Positions 42,805 through 52,590 are shown, numbered from the stretch's first letter. The stretch: 64,000 bases of DNA from Marinobacter salexigens (GCF_002806945.1 NZ_NIHC01000004.1:1-64000); one strand, 5' to 3'. Made by a program: numbers and translations. Notes: a model not told the origin generated them from the letters alone.

Positions 42805-44745
42805 ATGTATAACCACAAGACCAACTTTTTGCGGGCCTTGGCTCTGCTTGTTCTTCTCCCGCTGATGTCGGTGGCGCACGGCCAGGATGAAACATGGAGG
42901 CTGAATCTCAAAGACGCAGACATACGCGCTTTTGTCACTCAGGTTGCAGACATTACCGGTTACAGTTTTGTGGTGGACCCCCGGGTAAAGGGCAAGGTCA
43001 CTGTTCTTTCCAGTGCACCGATGAACAAGGATCAAATCTACGACTTGTTTCTTGCGGTGCTCAACGTGCATGGTTTTACGGCCATTCCCGGTGAGGAAGT
43101 CATCAAGGTTGTGCAGCAGGTGGACGCGAAGCAGTCCGCTGAAGTGCTGGGGCGTTTTCCGAGTGTTCCCTCAGAGCAACTCATCACCCGTGTTATCCAG
43201 ATTAACAACGCCAGTGCCCTTGAGCTTGTGCCCATTCTCCGGCCGCTGGTGGCAAAGTATGGCCATCTGGCCGGTGTGGCTGCAGCCAATGCGCTGATTA
43301 TCAGTGACCATGCCTCCAACATTCAACGCATGGAGCAGATTGTTCGGGAGCTGGACAGCCCCTCGAAGTACGAGGTGGAGGTGATCAAGCTTCAGGAAGC
43401 CTGGGTGGGCGATATGGTGGCTCTGTTGCAAGAGCTGGCGCCGGATGAGCTGGGCCGCGGCAATGATAATACCGCAAGAAAGTACAGTGTGACTGCCGAT
43501 GAGCGCAGTAATCGCCTGATCCTCAGGGGAGATGAATCTTTCCGTGGCAAAATGCGCGGCCTGATCCGCCAGTTGGACCAGCCCTCTGCCAGTGGCGGAG
43601 CAACCAAGGTTATTCGCCTCAAGCACGCAGACGCAAAAACCCTTACGGAGTTACTGAAAGGCGTGATGGGTGAGCTCAGCAAAGAAGGGGCAGGTGGGGC
43701 CTCCAGTGGTGGTGCCAGCAGTAAGCCCCAGAGTAATTTTGCGGTGTTTGCAGATGAGGGGCTCAATGCACTGGTGGTTCGTGGAGAGCCGTCCCTGATG
43801 CAGGAGGCGGAAGAAATTGTTGCTGCGCTGGATGTGCGCCGTGCCCAGGTGCTGATTGAAGCTGCGATTGTGGAGATCAGCGATGAGCTGGGACAGGATC
43901 TTGGCGTTCAGATTGCGGTGGGTGATGAATCCCGGGGCTCGACTCCGGTAATGGGAACAAACTTTGGTAACGTGGGACGAAGCCTGGGCGATGTGCTCAA
44001 CGCAATACTGACGGAGTCCGTCATTTCGCCGGCGGTAGGGGGTGTTACCGTGGGTGCCGGCCAGAGAAATGAAAATGGTGTGAGTTGGGGCGTTCTTTTG
44101 CAGGCACTCTCTACCTCTGCAGCGGCCAACCTGCTTTCGACACCGAGCATCATCACCCTGGATAACCAGGAATCGGAAATTATTGTAGGCCAGAATGTTC
44201 CCTTCCGGACTGGTCAGTCCACTGTCGCGGGCGACGGCACCACCAACCCCTTTACCACCATTGAGCGCCGCGATATCGGCCTGACCCTCAAGGTGACGCC
44301 AACCATCAGTGCCGATGGCCTTGTGAGACTGGTGGTTGAGCAAACCACGGAAAGCGTTGCTGACAGCATTGATAATGCATCGGATATTGTTACAAATAAA
44401 CGTGAAATCAAGACAACGGTACTGGCAGATGATGGCGAAACCATCGTGCTGGGCGGCCTTACCCGTGATGATTACATGGTCAGCAGGAGCAAGGTTCCCT
44501 TGCTGGGCGATATTCCCTATCTGGGCCGCTTGTTTTCATCTGAAAATGAACGCCACGTAAAGCGCAACCTGCTGGTGTTTTTACGCCCGAAGATCATGCT
44601 GGGTAAGACCGAGGCGGTTGCTGTTACATCCGATAAGTTTAATAAACTTTGGAAGGTCAATCTGGATATTCGTAAAAAACTGGATCTGCCGGTAGTGACA
44701 TCAGATCCGGGTGTGAATGTTCTGTTCAATCCTGAGGGTGAGTGA
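42805..44745 (+). CDS. gspD: Type II secretion outer-membrane secretin GspD
   Basis: 646 residues from ATG 42805 (AGGAAG upstream). A signal peptide ends near VAHG. N0 domain: WRLNLKDADIRAFVTQVADITG. N1-N3 repeats follow, with a Gly/Ser-rich loop GASSGGASSKP inside N3. The secretin core has LLSTPSIITLDNQESEIIVGQNVPF and VPLLGDIPYLGRLFSSE, then the short S-domain. It forms the outer-membrane channel for folded exoproteins. No pilotin gene is adjacent. Confidence 0.95.
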   Translation: MYNHKTNFLRALALLVLLPLMSVAHGQDETWRLNLKDADIRAFVTQVADITGYSFVVDPRVKGKVTVLSSAPMNKDQIYDLFLAVLNVHGFTAIPGEEVIKVVQQVDAKQSAEVLGRFPSVPSEQLITRVIQINNASALELVPILRPLVAKYGHLAGVAAANALIISDHASNIQRMEQIVRELDSPSKYEVEVIKLQEAWVGDMVALLQELAPDELGRGNDNTARKYSVTADERSNRLILRGDESFRGKMRGLIRQLDQPSASGGATKVIRLKHADAKTLTELLKGVMGELSKEGAGGASSGGASSKPQSNFAVFADEGLNALVVRGEPSLMQEAEEIVAALDVRRAQVLIEAAIVEISDELGQDLGVQIAVGDESRGSTPVMGTNFGNVGRSLGDVLNAILTESVISPAVGGVTVGAGQRNENGVSWGVLLQALSTSAAANLLSTPSIITLDNQESEIIVGQNVPFRTGQSTVAGDGTTNPFTTIERRDIGLTLKVTPTISADGLVRLVVEQTTESVADSIDNASDIVTNKREIKTTVLADDGETIVLGGLTRDDYMVSRSKVPLLGDIPYLGRLFSSENERHVKRNLLVFLRPKIMLGKTEAVAVTSDKFNKLWKVNLDIRKKLDLPVVTSDPGVNVLFNPEGE

Positions 44746-44780
44746 TCCGGCTGGCTAAGTACTACGCCGGCCAGCTCACT

Positions 44781-46784
44781 TCAAACCACCATAGGCGGCA
44801 TCGGGCAATCCATTTGATCTGCCACTAGCCGCATGAGTTCGTATTCTCTCGCTTCAATCACCCCATCGTAGGTAATGCAGTGCCCGCAGGCGTCGATGAC
44901 TGCGGGCTTCAGCAGTGGCGAAAGGCCGTTGAGGGCTTTCAGAGCTTCCTGAAGCTCCCGCATGGACACCTTGGGAAGCAATGGGTGCTTTGTGCCGTTG
45001 CTGGCAAAGCCGGCCATGGCCTCATGGTACAGGGCTTCCGCATCTGTCTGAGTGTTACCGGTTCCGGCCCGGGCCAAAAGGCTCAGCAATTTTTGCAGTG
45101 CGGGCATCACCGTTTTGTAACTGCGGTGGCGCACGGGTATTGCACGGGCAGAATCAACCCCGAGATGCCGGGAAAGAAAGCTGGTCAGTGCCAGCTCAAA
45201 CAAAGTAACGCGGTTGTCGGCATTCACCAGCACTCTTACACAGCGAATCAGTTCAGCGCGCTCCTCTGGGTCCAGTTTTCTGAGGGCGGGCATAGCCAGT
45301 TCCAGAGCCGGGAAGCGGATCGCTTCACCAATCTTCTGAAGTGATGGCAGCAGTTTTGCCAGCAGGTCGTTTTGCGGGCCAAATAAGGCGTGATCGGGAA
45401 GTAATCCAAGCCTTGCGGTTTGTTCTTTCGGGTTCAGATCGCTGATAAGCAGCGCATAGCAAAGCTGAATGGCTCCTGCCCGGGTGTAAAGCAAGCCGCG
45501 AAAGGTGGCAGGCAGTTGTTGCAGCAGCTTGATAGCGAAGTCTTCCCCTTCAGGGCTGATGGTTCCAACGCGCTCAGACAGCTTTTGCATGTTCACCGGG
45601 GCCGCGGCCGACGTGGCCACTGCAGAGCCAGACAGGGATGTTCTTCTGCCAGAGGGACTCCCGTAAAGGTCGTTTGCTGTAGTTTTTATGCCCGATGCAC
45701 CTGCCGGGGAGTACCCTGAGGTTGCCGAGCGCAAATCAGCGCCGGGCTCAGTATCGCGGAGGCGGCTTTTCAGTCGGGCCATCAGCCCGGGCTGGATGGC
45801 GTTAATGCGTTGTTCAATTGGGGGGTGGGAAGCGAGAAGTGAGGCGAACTTCATGCGCGTGGCTTCCCCGAAACACATGTGGTTCATATCACTGGCATGG
45901 CCGGTGGTGTCCAGATAGCTGCCCCTGAGCCCAATCTTGAACAGGGCGCCGCCAATTCCGTCCGGGTTGCGGGTAAACTGCACCGAAGAGGCATCGGCAA
46001 GATTTTCTCGCTGGCGCGAAACGGCCGCCTGAATGAGGCGCCCAAAAAATACCCCCACGTAGCCGATTACGAACAGTGCCACGCCAATAATACCCATGGC
46101 CGCCTGAGCACGCCCATCCCGATTTCGTCCTGTCGTTCGACCGTTGCCGTAAAATGAGGCACGAAGAAGGAAGCCGCCGATTTGCCCAATCATCAGGATG
46201 CCTGAAAGCAAAGCGATAAGGCGAACGTTCAGGCGCATGTCACCATTAAAGATATGGCTGAATTCGTGCCCCACAACGCCTTGAAGCTCATCTCTGGTCA
46301 GTTGAGTGATTGACCCATGGGTAACCACCATCATGGCAGAGCCGGGCGTGTAGCCCGCCACAAAGGCATTGATGCTTGTCTCGTTGTCCATAATGTAGAG
46401 TTCTGGCACGGGTACGCCGCTGGCAATGGCCATTTCCTCCACGATATTGCGCAGTATTCGCTCGTCGCTGTCGCGGGTATCAGGATCAATAGGGCGAGCG
46501 CCAACCATTTTGGCTACACGGCTTCCTCCGCCGGCAAGATCCACCCAGCGTATAAGGGAGCCCATGCAGATGAGAAAAATGACAGCCGAAGCGGTAATCA
46601 ACCCGTGGCTGGAAACCAGCCAGTAATGAAAGGGCTGGCCAGAGGTTTCGCTGCGGGTTACGAAATAACCCACAAGGCAGACCGCCAGGGTGATCAGTAC
46701 GACCGCTGCGAGGAATAAAAAGACCAGCAGGCTGGTGTTGCGCCGGGCACTGGCCTGGCGCTGGAAAAAACCGCGGTGAGCCAT
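44781..46784 (-). CDS. M48-family membrane metalloprotease (HtpX-like) with a long C-terminal domain
   Basis: 667 residues. Two N-terminal membrane helices (about 18-43, 58-80), then the zinc site HEFSH at 173-177, with NAFVAGYTPGSAMMVVTHG before it, and two further helices. ANLADASSVQFTRNPDGIG-like sequence supplies the third ligand. The last about 330 residues are a helical domain absent from HtpX, starting near SGYSPAGASG. It lies 11 bases after lemA, forming a lemA-M48 operon as in many bacteria. Envelope quality control is the likely role. Confidence 0.87.
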   Translation of the reverse strand: MAHRGFFQRQASARRNTSLLVFLFLAAVVLITLAVCLVGYFVTRSETSGQPFHYWLVSSHGLITASAVIFLICMGSLIRWVDLAGGGSRVAKMVGARPIDPDTRDSDERILRNIVEEMAIASGVPVPELYIMDNETSINAFVAGYTPGSAMMVVTHGSITQLTRDELQGVVGHEFSHIFNGDMRLNVRLIALLSGILMIGQIGGFLLRASFYGNGRTTGRNRDGRAQAAMGIIGVALFVIGYVGVFFGRLIQAAVSRQRENLADASSVQFTRNPDGIGGALFKIGLRGSYLDTTGHASDMNHMCFGEATRMKFASLLASHPPIEQRINAIQPGLMARLKSRLRDTEPGADLRSATSGYSPAGASGIKTTANDLYGSPSGRRTSLSGSAVATSAAAPVNMQKLSERVGTISPEGEDFAIKLLQQLPATFRGLLYTRAGAIQLCYALLISDLNPKEQTARLGLLPDHALFGPQNDLLAKLLPSLQKIGEAIRFPALELAMPALRKLDPEERAELIRCVRVLVNADNRVTLFELALTSFLSRHLGVDSARAIPVRHRSYKTVMPALQKLLSLLARAGTGNTQTDAEALYHEAMAGFASNGTKHPLLPKVSMRELQEALKALNGLSPLLKPAVIDACGHCITYDGVIEAREYELMRLVADQMDCPMPPMVV

Positions 46785-46795
46785 ATTTCAGGGCC

Positions 46796-47383
46796 TCAAA
46801 AGGCCACTTTTGGCACCTGGCGGGCCTCTGGCGACTCAAGCTCGAGTTGGGACGTTTCCTTGAAGGCAAACATGCCGGCAATCACGTTGTTTGGGAACTG
46901 CTCGCGGAAGATGTTGTAGCTCATTACACCATCGTTATAGGCCTGGCGGGCAAAAGATACGCGGTTTTCGGTGCTGGAAAGCTCTTCCATCAACTGCTGG
47001 ATGGTTTCGTTGGCTTTCAGGTCCGGATAGTTTTCTGCCACGGCATAAAAGTTGGCGAGGGCTTTGGTGAGTAGGTTTTCAGCGCCGCCAAGACGCTGGA
47101 TTTTTGTGCCGTCTCCCGGGTCTTTGGCGGCGTCTTTCTGGGCGCTGACGGCGTTGTTTCTGGCTTCCATAACCTGTGTGAGCGTTGATTTCTCGTGGCT
47201 CAGGTAGGCTTTGGCGGCTTCGACCAGGTTGGGAATCAGATCGTGCCTGCGCTGGAGTTGCACATCAATCTGCGCAAAGCCATTTTTGAACTGGTTGCGC
47301 AAGGACACCAGACGGTTGTAGATAGAAACCAGATAGAATGCCACAACGGCAATAACAATCAGGCCAATGATAGTGGTACCCAT
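46796..47383 (-). CDS. lemA: LemA family protein
   Basis: 195 residues. One N-terminal membrane helix (IIGLIVIAVVAFYLVSIYN) is followed by a helical bundle with family segments RNQFKNGFAQIDVQLQRRHDLIPNLVEAAKAYLSHE and YPDLKANETIQQLMEELSSTENRVSFARQAYND. LemA proteins are commonly encoded with M48 or TPM-domain proteins and are thought to support their function. AGGAG lies upstream of the ATG. It is the first gene of the pair. Confidence 0.94.
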   Translation of the reverse strand: MGTTIIGLIVIAVVAFYLVSIYNRLVSLRNQFKNGFAQIDVQLQRRHDLIPNLVEAAKAYLSHEKSTLTQVMEARNNAVSAQKDAAKDPGDGTKIQRLGGAENLLTKALANFYAVAENYPDLKANETIQQLMEELSSTENRVSFARQAYNDGVMSYNIFREQFPNNVIAGMFAFKETSQLELESPEARQVPKVAF

Positions 47384-47406
47384 AGCAACTCCTGTGAGGT
47401 GGTAGT

Positions 47407-49467
47407 TCAGGCGTTATTTTCGACTGTTTGCTGGTGAAAACCCTGAACAAATGTCTCAAAATCTGCGGTACGCAGTGGTTTGCTGAAGAAGTACCCCTGT
47501 GCCAGTTTGCAACCGCGTTGGGTGAGGTAATACTCCTGCTCAGCCGTTTCCACGCCTTCGGCAACAACCGTCAGATTGAGGCTTTTGCCAAGGTCAATGA
47601 TGGTATTGGTAATTCGGGTGTCTTCTTCGTTAACAAGCAGGTCGCGAATAAACTGCTTGTCAATTTTCAGGTGCTGTACCGGCATTTTCTTCAGGTAGGT
47701 AAGGGACGAGTAACCTGTGCCAAAGTCATCCACTGCAATGCTGATGCCTGCCTGGTTCAGGGTGTGCAACTTTGCCACTGCGTCCGATAAGTTTGTCATA
47801 AAGCTGGTTTCAGTTACCTCGAGTTCCAGGCGGCCAGCTGGAATATCATGGCGCTGCAGCGTGTCCAGAATATCATCCACAATGCGATCCTGATGCAGCT
47901 GCACTGCCGACAGGTTAACGGCAATGCGTAAAGGCAGCCCTTTATCTGCCCACCGTTTGGCCTGCAGGCAGGCTTGTTCAAGAACCCACTGGCCAATCTC
48001 AACAATGCTACCGTTGCTTTCTGCCACGGGAATAAAGTAGTCCGGCGGCACCAGACCGCGCACCGGATGCTCCCAGCGGAGGAGCGCTTCAGCGCCGATA
48101 ACCCTTTTGGTTTCGAGGTTTACCTGGGGTTGGTAAACAAGGTGTAGCTGATTCAAAGCCAGGGCATCGAGCAGATCCTTTTCCAGGTGTTTGCGATCGC
48201 GAATCTCCTGATCGATGCTGGCTACGTAAAACTGGAAGTGATCCCGGCCTTTTTGTTTGGCCAGCATCATGGTCTGCTCTGCGCTCTGCAGTAATCTGTC
48301 TGGCTGGATGGCATCGGAAGGGTAAAGTGCTATGCCCAGGGTTGCTGTGAGAGCAACGCTCAGGTTTTCCACTACCATGGTTTCATTTACCCCGGCGAGA
48401 ATAGCTTCGGCGGTATCGGCGGCCTGGAAGCCGTCCTTCAGCCCTTTCTCAACAATAACAAACTGGTCGCCGCCAAGGCGTGCGACTGTGAAGCGTGATC
48501 CATTGAGCGTGTTGACGAGCCTGTCTGCGATGGTTTGGAGGGTAAAGTCCCCTGCGCGAAAGCCGCATTGATCGTTGATAGACTTGAAGTCATCGATGCC
48601 GCAAACGATGACAGCCAACATCCGGTTGTTGCGTTTTGATTCGTCTATATCGGTCTGTAGGCGCTCCATGAAACTGTCACGGCTCAGGAGGCCGGTAAGC
48701 TGGTCATAGCGAGCAAGCCGGTTGACTCTGTCTTCGGCTTCGCGGTGGCGCTTCTGGCTTTCACCAATGGCGACAAGCAGGGTGTTGGTAGCGCTTACCC
48801 AGAGGCCGAGTTCATCATTTTCATGGCCTGCCGGTGTTGCAACCAGGCGGTCGTCCGGGAGCTCAGGATTAACTTGTTTTACGGAGCGCACAATGCGCAA
48901 CAGTGGGCGAGTGAGCAGCATGTAGAAGACAAAGTACAGCACCATGCCAAGAATGACGGCCGTGGCCACTACTGACGTTAGGGTAACCATGGCGCGGCTT
49001 AGCCACATGTGGGCTGCTGGAACTGTGTCGTAGTGGACAACGAAATATCCGTAAACGGTGCTGGAATCGCCATTGCGGGTCAGTTCTGTACGGAACCGGC
49101 GCTCTTTGCCAAAAATAAAATTAATCAATGGGCTGAAAGCGCTCTCAACCATAGGGCGCGTGCTGCTACTCAAGGGCTCTTTATTGGTGTGAAGGATCTG
49201 GGCCAGGTGTACGTCGTCCCGGGCAAACAGGCCATCAATCACCTGGTCTGCCAGGCTGGCATCTATGCTGAAAACTGCCTGAGTGGCCGCATCTTTGACC
49301 ATGGCAATGGTTTGCTTGGCCTGATTGTCGAGGTTCTCAGACACGCGCCGTGCATCCAGCGCCACCTGAATGGCACTGACAATCACACCACTGACTAACG
49401 CGACGGCAAGGATCCACCGAAGAATTCGGTAACCCAGGCGATTTTCTACCTTAAACGATTTCTGCAT
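47407..49467 (-). CDS. Membrane GGDEF-EAL protein, probable c-di-GMP phosphodiesterase
   Basis: 686 residues. Two membrane helices (about 14-32 and 160-185) bracket a periplasmic sensor. A HAMP-like segment follows, then a GGDEF domain whose active site is degenerate (RLGGDQF). The EAL domain keeps the key motifs: GAEALLRW, RIAVNLSAVQL, VDDFGTGYSSLTYL, KIDKQFI and AEGVETAEQ. Hydrolysis of c-di-GMP is therefore expected, with the GGDQF domain possibly sensing GTP. It stands 23 bases upstream of lemA on the same strand. Confidence 0.9.
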   Translation of the reverse strand: MQKSFKVENRLGYRILRWILAVALVSGVIVSAIQVALDARRVSENLDNQAKQTIAMVKDAATQAVFSIDASLADQVIDGLFARDDVHLAQILHTNKEPLSSSTRPMVESAFSPLINFIFGKERRFRTELTRNGDSSTVYGYFVVHYDTVPAAHMWLSRAMVTLTSVVATAVILGMVLYFVFYMLLTRPLLRIVRSVKQVNPELPDDRLVATPAGHENDELGLWVSATNTLLVAIGESQKRHREAEDRVNRLARYDQLTGLLSRDSFMERLQTDIDESKRNNRMLAVIVCGIDDFKSINDQCGFRAGDFTLQTIADRLVNTLNGSRFTVARLGGDQFVIVEKGLKDGFQAADTAEAILAGVNETMVVENLSVALTATLGIALYPSDAIQPDRLLQSAEQTMMLAKQKGRDHFQFYVASIDQEIRDRKHLEKDLLDALALNQLHLVYQPQVNLETKRVIGAEALLRWEHPVRGLVPPDYFIPVAESNGSIVEIGQWVLEQACLQAKRWADKGLPLRIAVNLSAVQLHQDRIVDDILDTLQRHDIPAGRLELEVTETSFMTNLSDAVAKLHTLNQAGISIAVDDFGTGYSSLTYLKKMPVQHLKIDKQFIRDLLVNEEDTRITNTIIDLGKSLNLTVVAEGVETAEQEYYLTQRGCKLAQGYFFSKPLRTADFETFVQGFHQQTVENNA

Positions 49468-49663
49468 TCAGGTCCGTCTTTAGCCTGGTTTACAGGCGCC
49501 CGTATACTTGTTAGCCGCTGCATGTCGGCGGCTTGGAAGATATTGCCCCGACGTTACAGATTATGAATCAGGTTAAATTACTCTGTAAGAATTATCGGCA
49601 ATTATTTCTGATACTTCAGAATATAAGCGTTTCAATTTGTAAGTTAGGAGCAATCTTTATGCA

Positions 49664-49690
49664 AAAACGCCCGCAGAAAGCGGGCGTTTT
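49664..49690 (-). terminator. Terminator after sodB
   Basis: AAAACGCCCGC (49664-49674) pairs with 49680-49690 around an AGAAA loop. It is 46 bases past the sodB stop. The rest of the 49468-49736 gap shows no gene. Confidence 0.9.
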
Positions 49691-49736
49691 ATGATTCAGC
49701 CGCTGCCGACTGAATCCGGAAATCTGGCTGTGTTGA

Positions 49737-50315
49737 TTACGCCAGGTTTTCGTTAACGAAATCCCAGTTAACCAGTTTCCAGAATGCTTCCAGATAGTTC
49801 GGGCGCGAGTTACGATAATCAATGTAGTACGCATGCTCCCAAACATCCACAGTCAGCACAGGTTTGTCTGCGCCAGTCAGTGGTGTTTCTGCATTGCTGG
49901 TGTTGGCAATAGCAACGCTGCCGTCAGCCTTCTTGACCAGCCACGTCCAGCCAGAACCGAAGTTTTTGGCGGCGTTGTCGTTAAATTCTTTCTTGAAGTT
50001 TTCGAACGAGCCAAACGCTTTCTCGATAGCTTCTTTAGCTGCGCCGGTTGGTTCGCCGCCGCCATTCGGGCTCAGGCAGTGCCAGTAGAAGGTGTGGTTC
50101 CACACCTGGGCTGCGTTGTTGAACAGACCGCCACTGGCGCTTTTGATGATCTCTTCGAGTGATTTGTTGGCGTTGTCAGTACCTTCAACCAGTCCGTTAA
50201 GGTTGGTTACATAGGTGTTGTGGTGCTTGCCGTAATGGTACTCGAGGGTTTCAGCAGAGATGTGTGGTTCCAGTGCGTTCTTTTCGTAAGGTAGTGCGGG
50301 AAGTTCAAATGCCAT
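49737..50315 (-). CDS. sodB: Iron superoxide dismutase
   Basis: 192 residues. Metal ligands are all present: His27, His74, Asp157 and His161. Iron-type features are AAQVWNHTFYWHC with Gln70 and the DVWEHAYYIDYRN block. It dismutates superoxide in the cytoplasm. It is monocistronic with its own terminator; the promoter presumably lies in the 50316-50406 gap, where no clear Fur box was identified. Confidence 0.97.
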   Translation of the reverse strand: MAFELPALPYEKNALEPHISAETLEYHYGKHHNTYVTNLNGLVEGTDNANKSLEEIIKSASGGLFNNAAQVWNHTFYWHCLSPNGGGEPTGAAKEAIEKAFGSFENFKKEFNDNAAKNFGSGWTWLVKKADGSVAIANTSNAETPLTGADKPVLTVDVWEHAYYIDYRNSRPNYLEAFWKLVNWDFVNENLA

Positions 50316-50406
50316 GAGATCGTTCTCCCTGGTTCTCTCTGTTTATAGTGAATGTCACGGCTCTAATATAGGGTCGATTTGAGCGATATCAACCCCTAAG
50401 GCTATT

Positions 50407-51531
50407 TCAGTCTTTATCGCTGTTGCTTAACGAGCTGCTGAATTCCGGGCTGCCGGGCAAAAACTGCACGCAATTTCTTACCCGCCAAACCAGTTCTGCG
50501 TAGCTGTCTGCCAGAACGTTTACGTGGCCAAGCTTTCGGCCTGGCCGTTCGCCTTTATTATAGAGGTGCACATGAGCGTAAGGGAGTTCAAGCAGGCGTT
50601 CAATGTTTCCGTGCTCTCCGATGATGTTAATCATGCAGCTAAGGCCGCGGGGCTCAACGCTGCCCAGGGGATGCCCGCCAACGGCGCGGATATGGTTCTC
50701 GAACTGGCTGGTCATTGCGCCCTCAATGCTCCAGTGCCCGGAGTTATGAACTCGGGGGGCCATCTCATTGGCCACCAGCCCGTTGGCTGTTTCAAACAAC
50801 TCTAGCGTGAGTACGCCTACGTACTTCAGTTCGTTCAACAGTGCTTTTATATACAGCTCGGCATCTTCCTGAATGTGTTTTTCCAGTTTCGGCGCAGGGG
50901 CAATGGCGTAGCGCAAAATCCCTTCGTGATGAGTGTTTTCTGAAATAGGATAAAAGGCCAGTTGACCATCCTCGCCACGTACCGCAATGATGGAAACTTC
51001 GCGGCTGAACTCTACGAACTTTTCGACCATCAGCCGCGGATGCCCAATGCTTTCCCAGGCGGCTTCTGCGTCTTCAGGCGTTTTCAGCACGGCCTGGCCT
51101 TTGCCGTCGTAGCCTTCGGTATTGGATTTGGCGACTACCGGGCAGCCCAGGCTTTCCGCAGCGGCTTTCAGGGAGGCGGCACTGTCGGCAACTTTCCATT
51201 GTGGTGTGGGGATGCCCAGCTCGCCGAACAGTGTTTTCTCTGCTTCACGGTTTTGGCATACCTGCAGGGCGCGGGGGCAGGGGTGCACCGGCTTTTCTTT
51301 TGCCAGCTTTTCGGCAACTTCTACGGGCAGGTGTTCAAATTCGTAGGTTACGCGATCGACCCGAGACAGGAAGTCGTCGAGGTGTTTGCCTTCGCGATCA
51401 ACGATGACTTCACCCAGGCCGGCACTGGGGTTGCCGGACATGTCATAGAAAACAAAGGTTTTGGCCAGCGGATATCCGGCGAGGGCAAGCATTCTTCCCA
51501 GTTGGCCGGCACCTAGTACACCAATTCTCAT
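50407..51531 (-). CDS. purK: N5-carboxyaminoimidazole ribonucleotide synthase
   Basis: 374 residues from ATG 51531 with AGGAG upstream. An ATP-grasp enzyme: RIGVLGAGQLGRMLALAGYPL at the start, then VVAKSNTEGYDGKGQAVL and LFETANGLVANEMAPRVHNSGHWSIEGA. It carboxylates AIR with ATP and bicarbonate in purine synthesis. It follows purE in the same direction, but the two are separated by 178 bases containing a long palindrome. Confidence 0.95.
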   Translation of the reverse strand: MRIGVLGAGQLGRMLALAGYPLAKTFVFYDMSGNPSAGLGEVIVDREGKHLDDFLSRVDRVTYEFEHLPVEVAEKLAKEKPVHPCPRALQVCQNREAEKTLFGELGIPTPQWKVADSAASLKAAAESLGCPVVAKSNTEGYDGKGQAVLKTPEDAEAAWESIGHPRLMVEKFVEFSREVSIIAVRGEDGQLAFYPISENTHHEGILRYAIAPAPKLEKHIQEDAELYIKALLNELKYVGVLTLELFETANGLVANEMAPRVHNSGHWSIEGAMTSQFENHIRAVGGHPLGSVEPRGLSCMINIIGEHGNIERLLELPYAHVHLYNKGERPGRKLGHVNVLADSYAELVWRVRNCVQFLPGSPEFSSSLSNSDKD

Positions 51532-51579
51532 TTGTATTCTCCTGCCGTTGTCGGGCATTGATCAAAGTTTGGGTGGTTG

Positions 51580-51688
51580 GCGCGGCAGGGGCGAGGCTTT
51601 ACAAAACACGCTGTGAATGCGTCCGTGTACGCTTGGCTCCGCCATCCATGGCTCCGCACAGTTTTGTAAAGCCTCGCCCCTGCCGCGC
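51580..51688. repeat. Long palindromic repeat, copy B (between purE and purK)
   Basis: Arms 51580-51607 and 51661-51688 are perfect 28-bp reverse complements (GCGCGGCAGGGGCGAGGC and on). The 53-base centre is 48/53 identical to the centre of copy D at 56657, while the arms differ. Within the centre, GGCTCCGCCATCCATGGC forms a small inner palindrome. It would fold in the purEK transcript. Confidence 0.95.
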
Positions 51689-51709
51689 AGTCAGAAATGG
51701 CCCGTGGAT

Positions 51710-52201
51710 TCACTGCTCTTGTGGGTCAGGGTTGTCCAGGATTGTTTGGGTCTGTGTTGTTCGGAATTCGTCTACGGCTTTTCGCACGCTTTCATCGAAG
51801 GTGCCAATAATTTGTGCGGCCAGTAAACCGGCATTGGTGGCACCAGCGTTGCCGATGGCCAGTGTGCCTACGGCGATGCCGCCGGGCATTTGTACGATGG
51901 AGAGCAGCGAATCAAGGCCGCTAAGTGCTTTGGACTGTACGGGGACGCCCAGTACCGGCAAGGATGTTTGCGATGCCACCATGCCGGGCAGGTGGGCTGC
52001 TCCGCCGGCGCCTGCAATGATGACTTTCAGGCCGCGGTCGGAGGCGCTTTTGGCGTAGTCGAAAAGCAGATCCGGGGTGCGGTGGGCTGAGACGACTTTG
52101 GTTTCGTAGGCCACGCCGAGTTTTTCGAGCATGTTGGCGGCGTGTTCCATGGTGGGCCAGTCGGATTTGGAGCCCATGATAAGTCCTACAAGCGGCTGCA
52201 T
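51710..52201 (-). CDS. purE: N5-carboxyaminoimidazole ribonucleotide mutase
   Basis: 163 residues from ATG 52201; an in-frame upstream extension lacks family sequence. [21 protein letters not shown] and [18 protein letters not shown], then [16 protein letters not shown], are diagnostic of class I PurE. It converts N5-CAIR to CAIR, the step after PurK. It is the first gene of purE-purK. Confidence 0.96.
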   Translation of the reverse strand: MQPLVGLIMGSKSDWPTMEHAANMLEKLGVAYETKVVSAHRTPDLLFDYAKSASDRGLKVIIAGAGGAAHLPGMVASQTSLPVLGVPVQSKALSGLDSLLSIVQMPGGIAVGTLAIGNAGATNAGLLAAQIIGTFDESVRKAVDEFRTTQTQTILDNPDPQEQ

Positions 52202-52286
52202 ACGCAACTGTCCTGTGATAATTGGAAAGCCGGACATTGTATGTTTTGGCTATCTGCCATGCAAGAAGGGTCTTTGGGTGCATGGC

Positions 52287-52469
52287 ACGGCAGGGGCTTC
52301 TTTTCCAGGAACCGCTACAAGCACCCCTGCGGGGTCCGGCCAGCAATCACAGATTGCTGTCGTTCGGCTGCGCATGAAGCTCTGCTTCATAAACGCTTGC
52401 TTCACCCATGTGCGCTTGTCTCCGGCCATCCATAGCCTACGACATTCCTGGAAAAGAAGCCCCTGCCGT
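52287..52469. repeat. Long palindromic repeat, copy C (upstream of purE)
   Basis: Perfect 25-bp arms at 52287-52311 and 52445-52469 (ACGGCAGGGGCTTCTTTTCC and on) enclose a 133-base centre, longer than in copies A, B and D. Its last third (CATGTGCGCTTGTCTCCGGC and the following CATCCAT) is related to the other centres. It occupies the divergent gap between purE and the coiled-coil protein (52202-52590), where no gene is seen. Confidence 0.9.
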
Positions 52470-52590
52470 ACCCCGATCCCTGGCGTGGGAACCCAAAATC
52501 CATATCTTTTGGCTTCTTCATTTCAACCCTCTCGCAGGTGCATGTATTATCAGGGCTAGTTAAATGAATCGCCCATACCCAGGAGTTGTA

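Noticed and set aside
51558..52058. Open frames running through palindrome copies B and D with shared peptide words (such as YKTR and CFVKP)
   Set aside because: The shared words come from the repeat DNA itself read in different frames; they overlap purE or intergenic palindromes.
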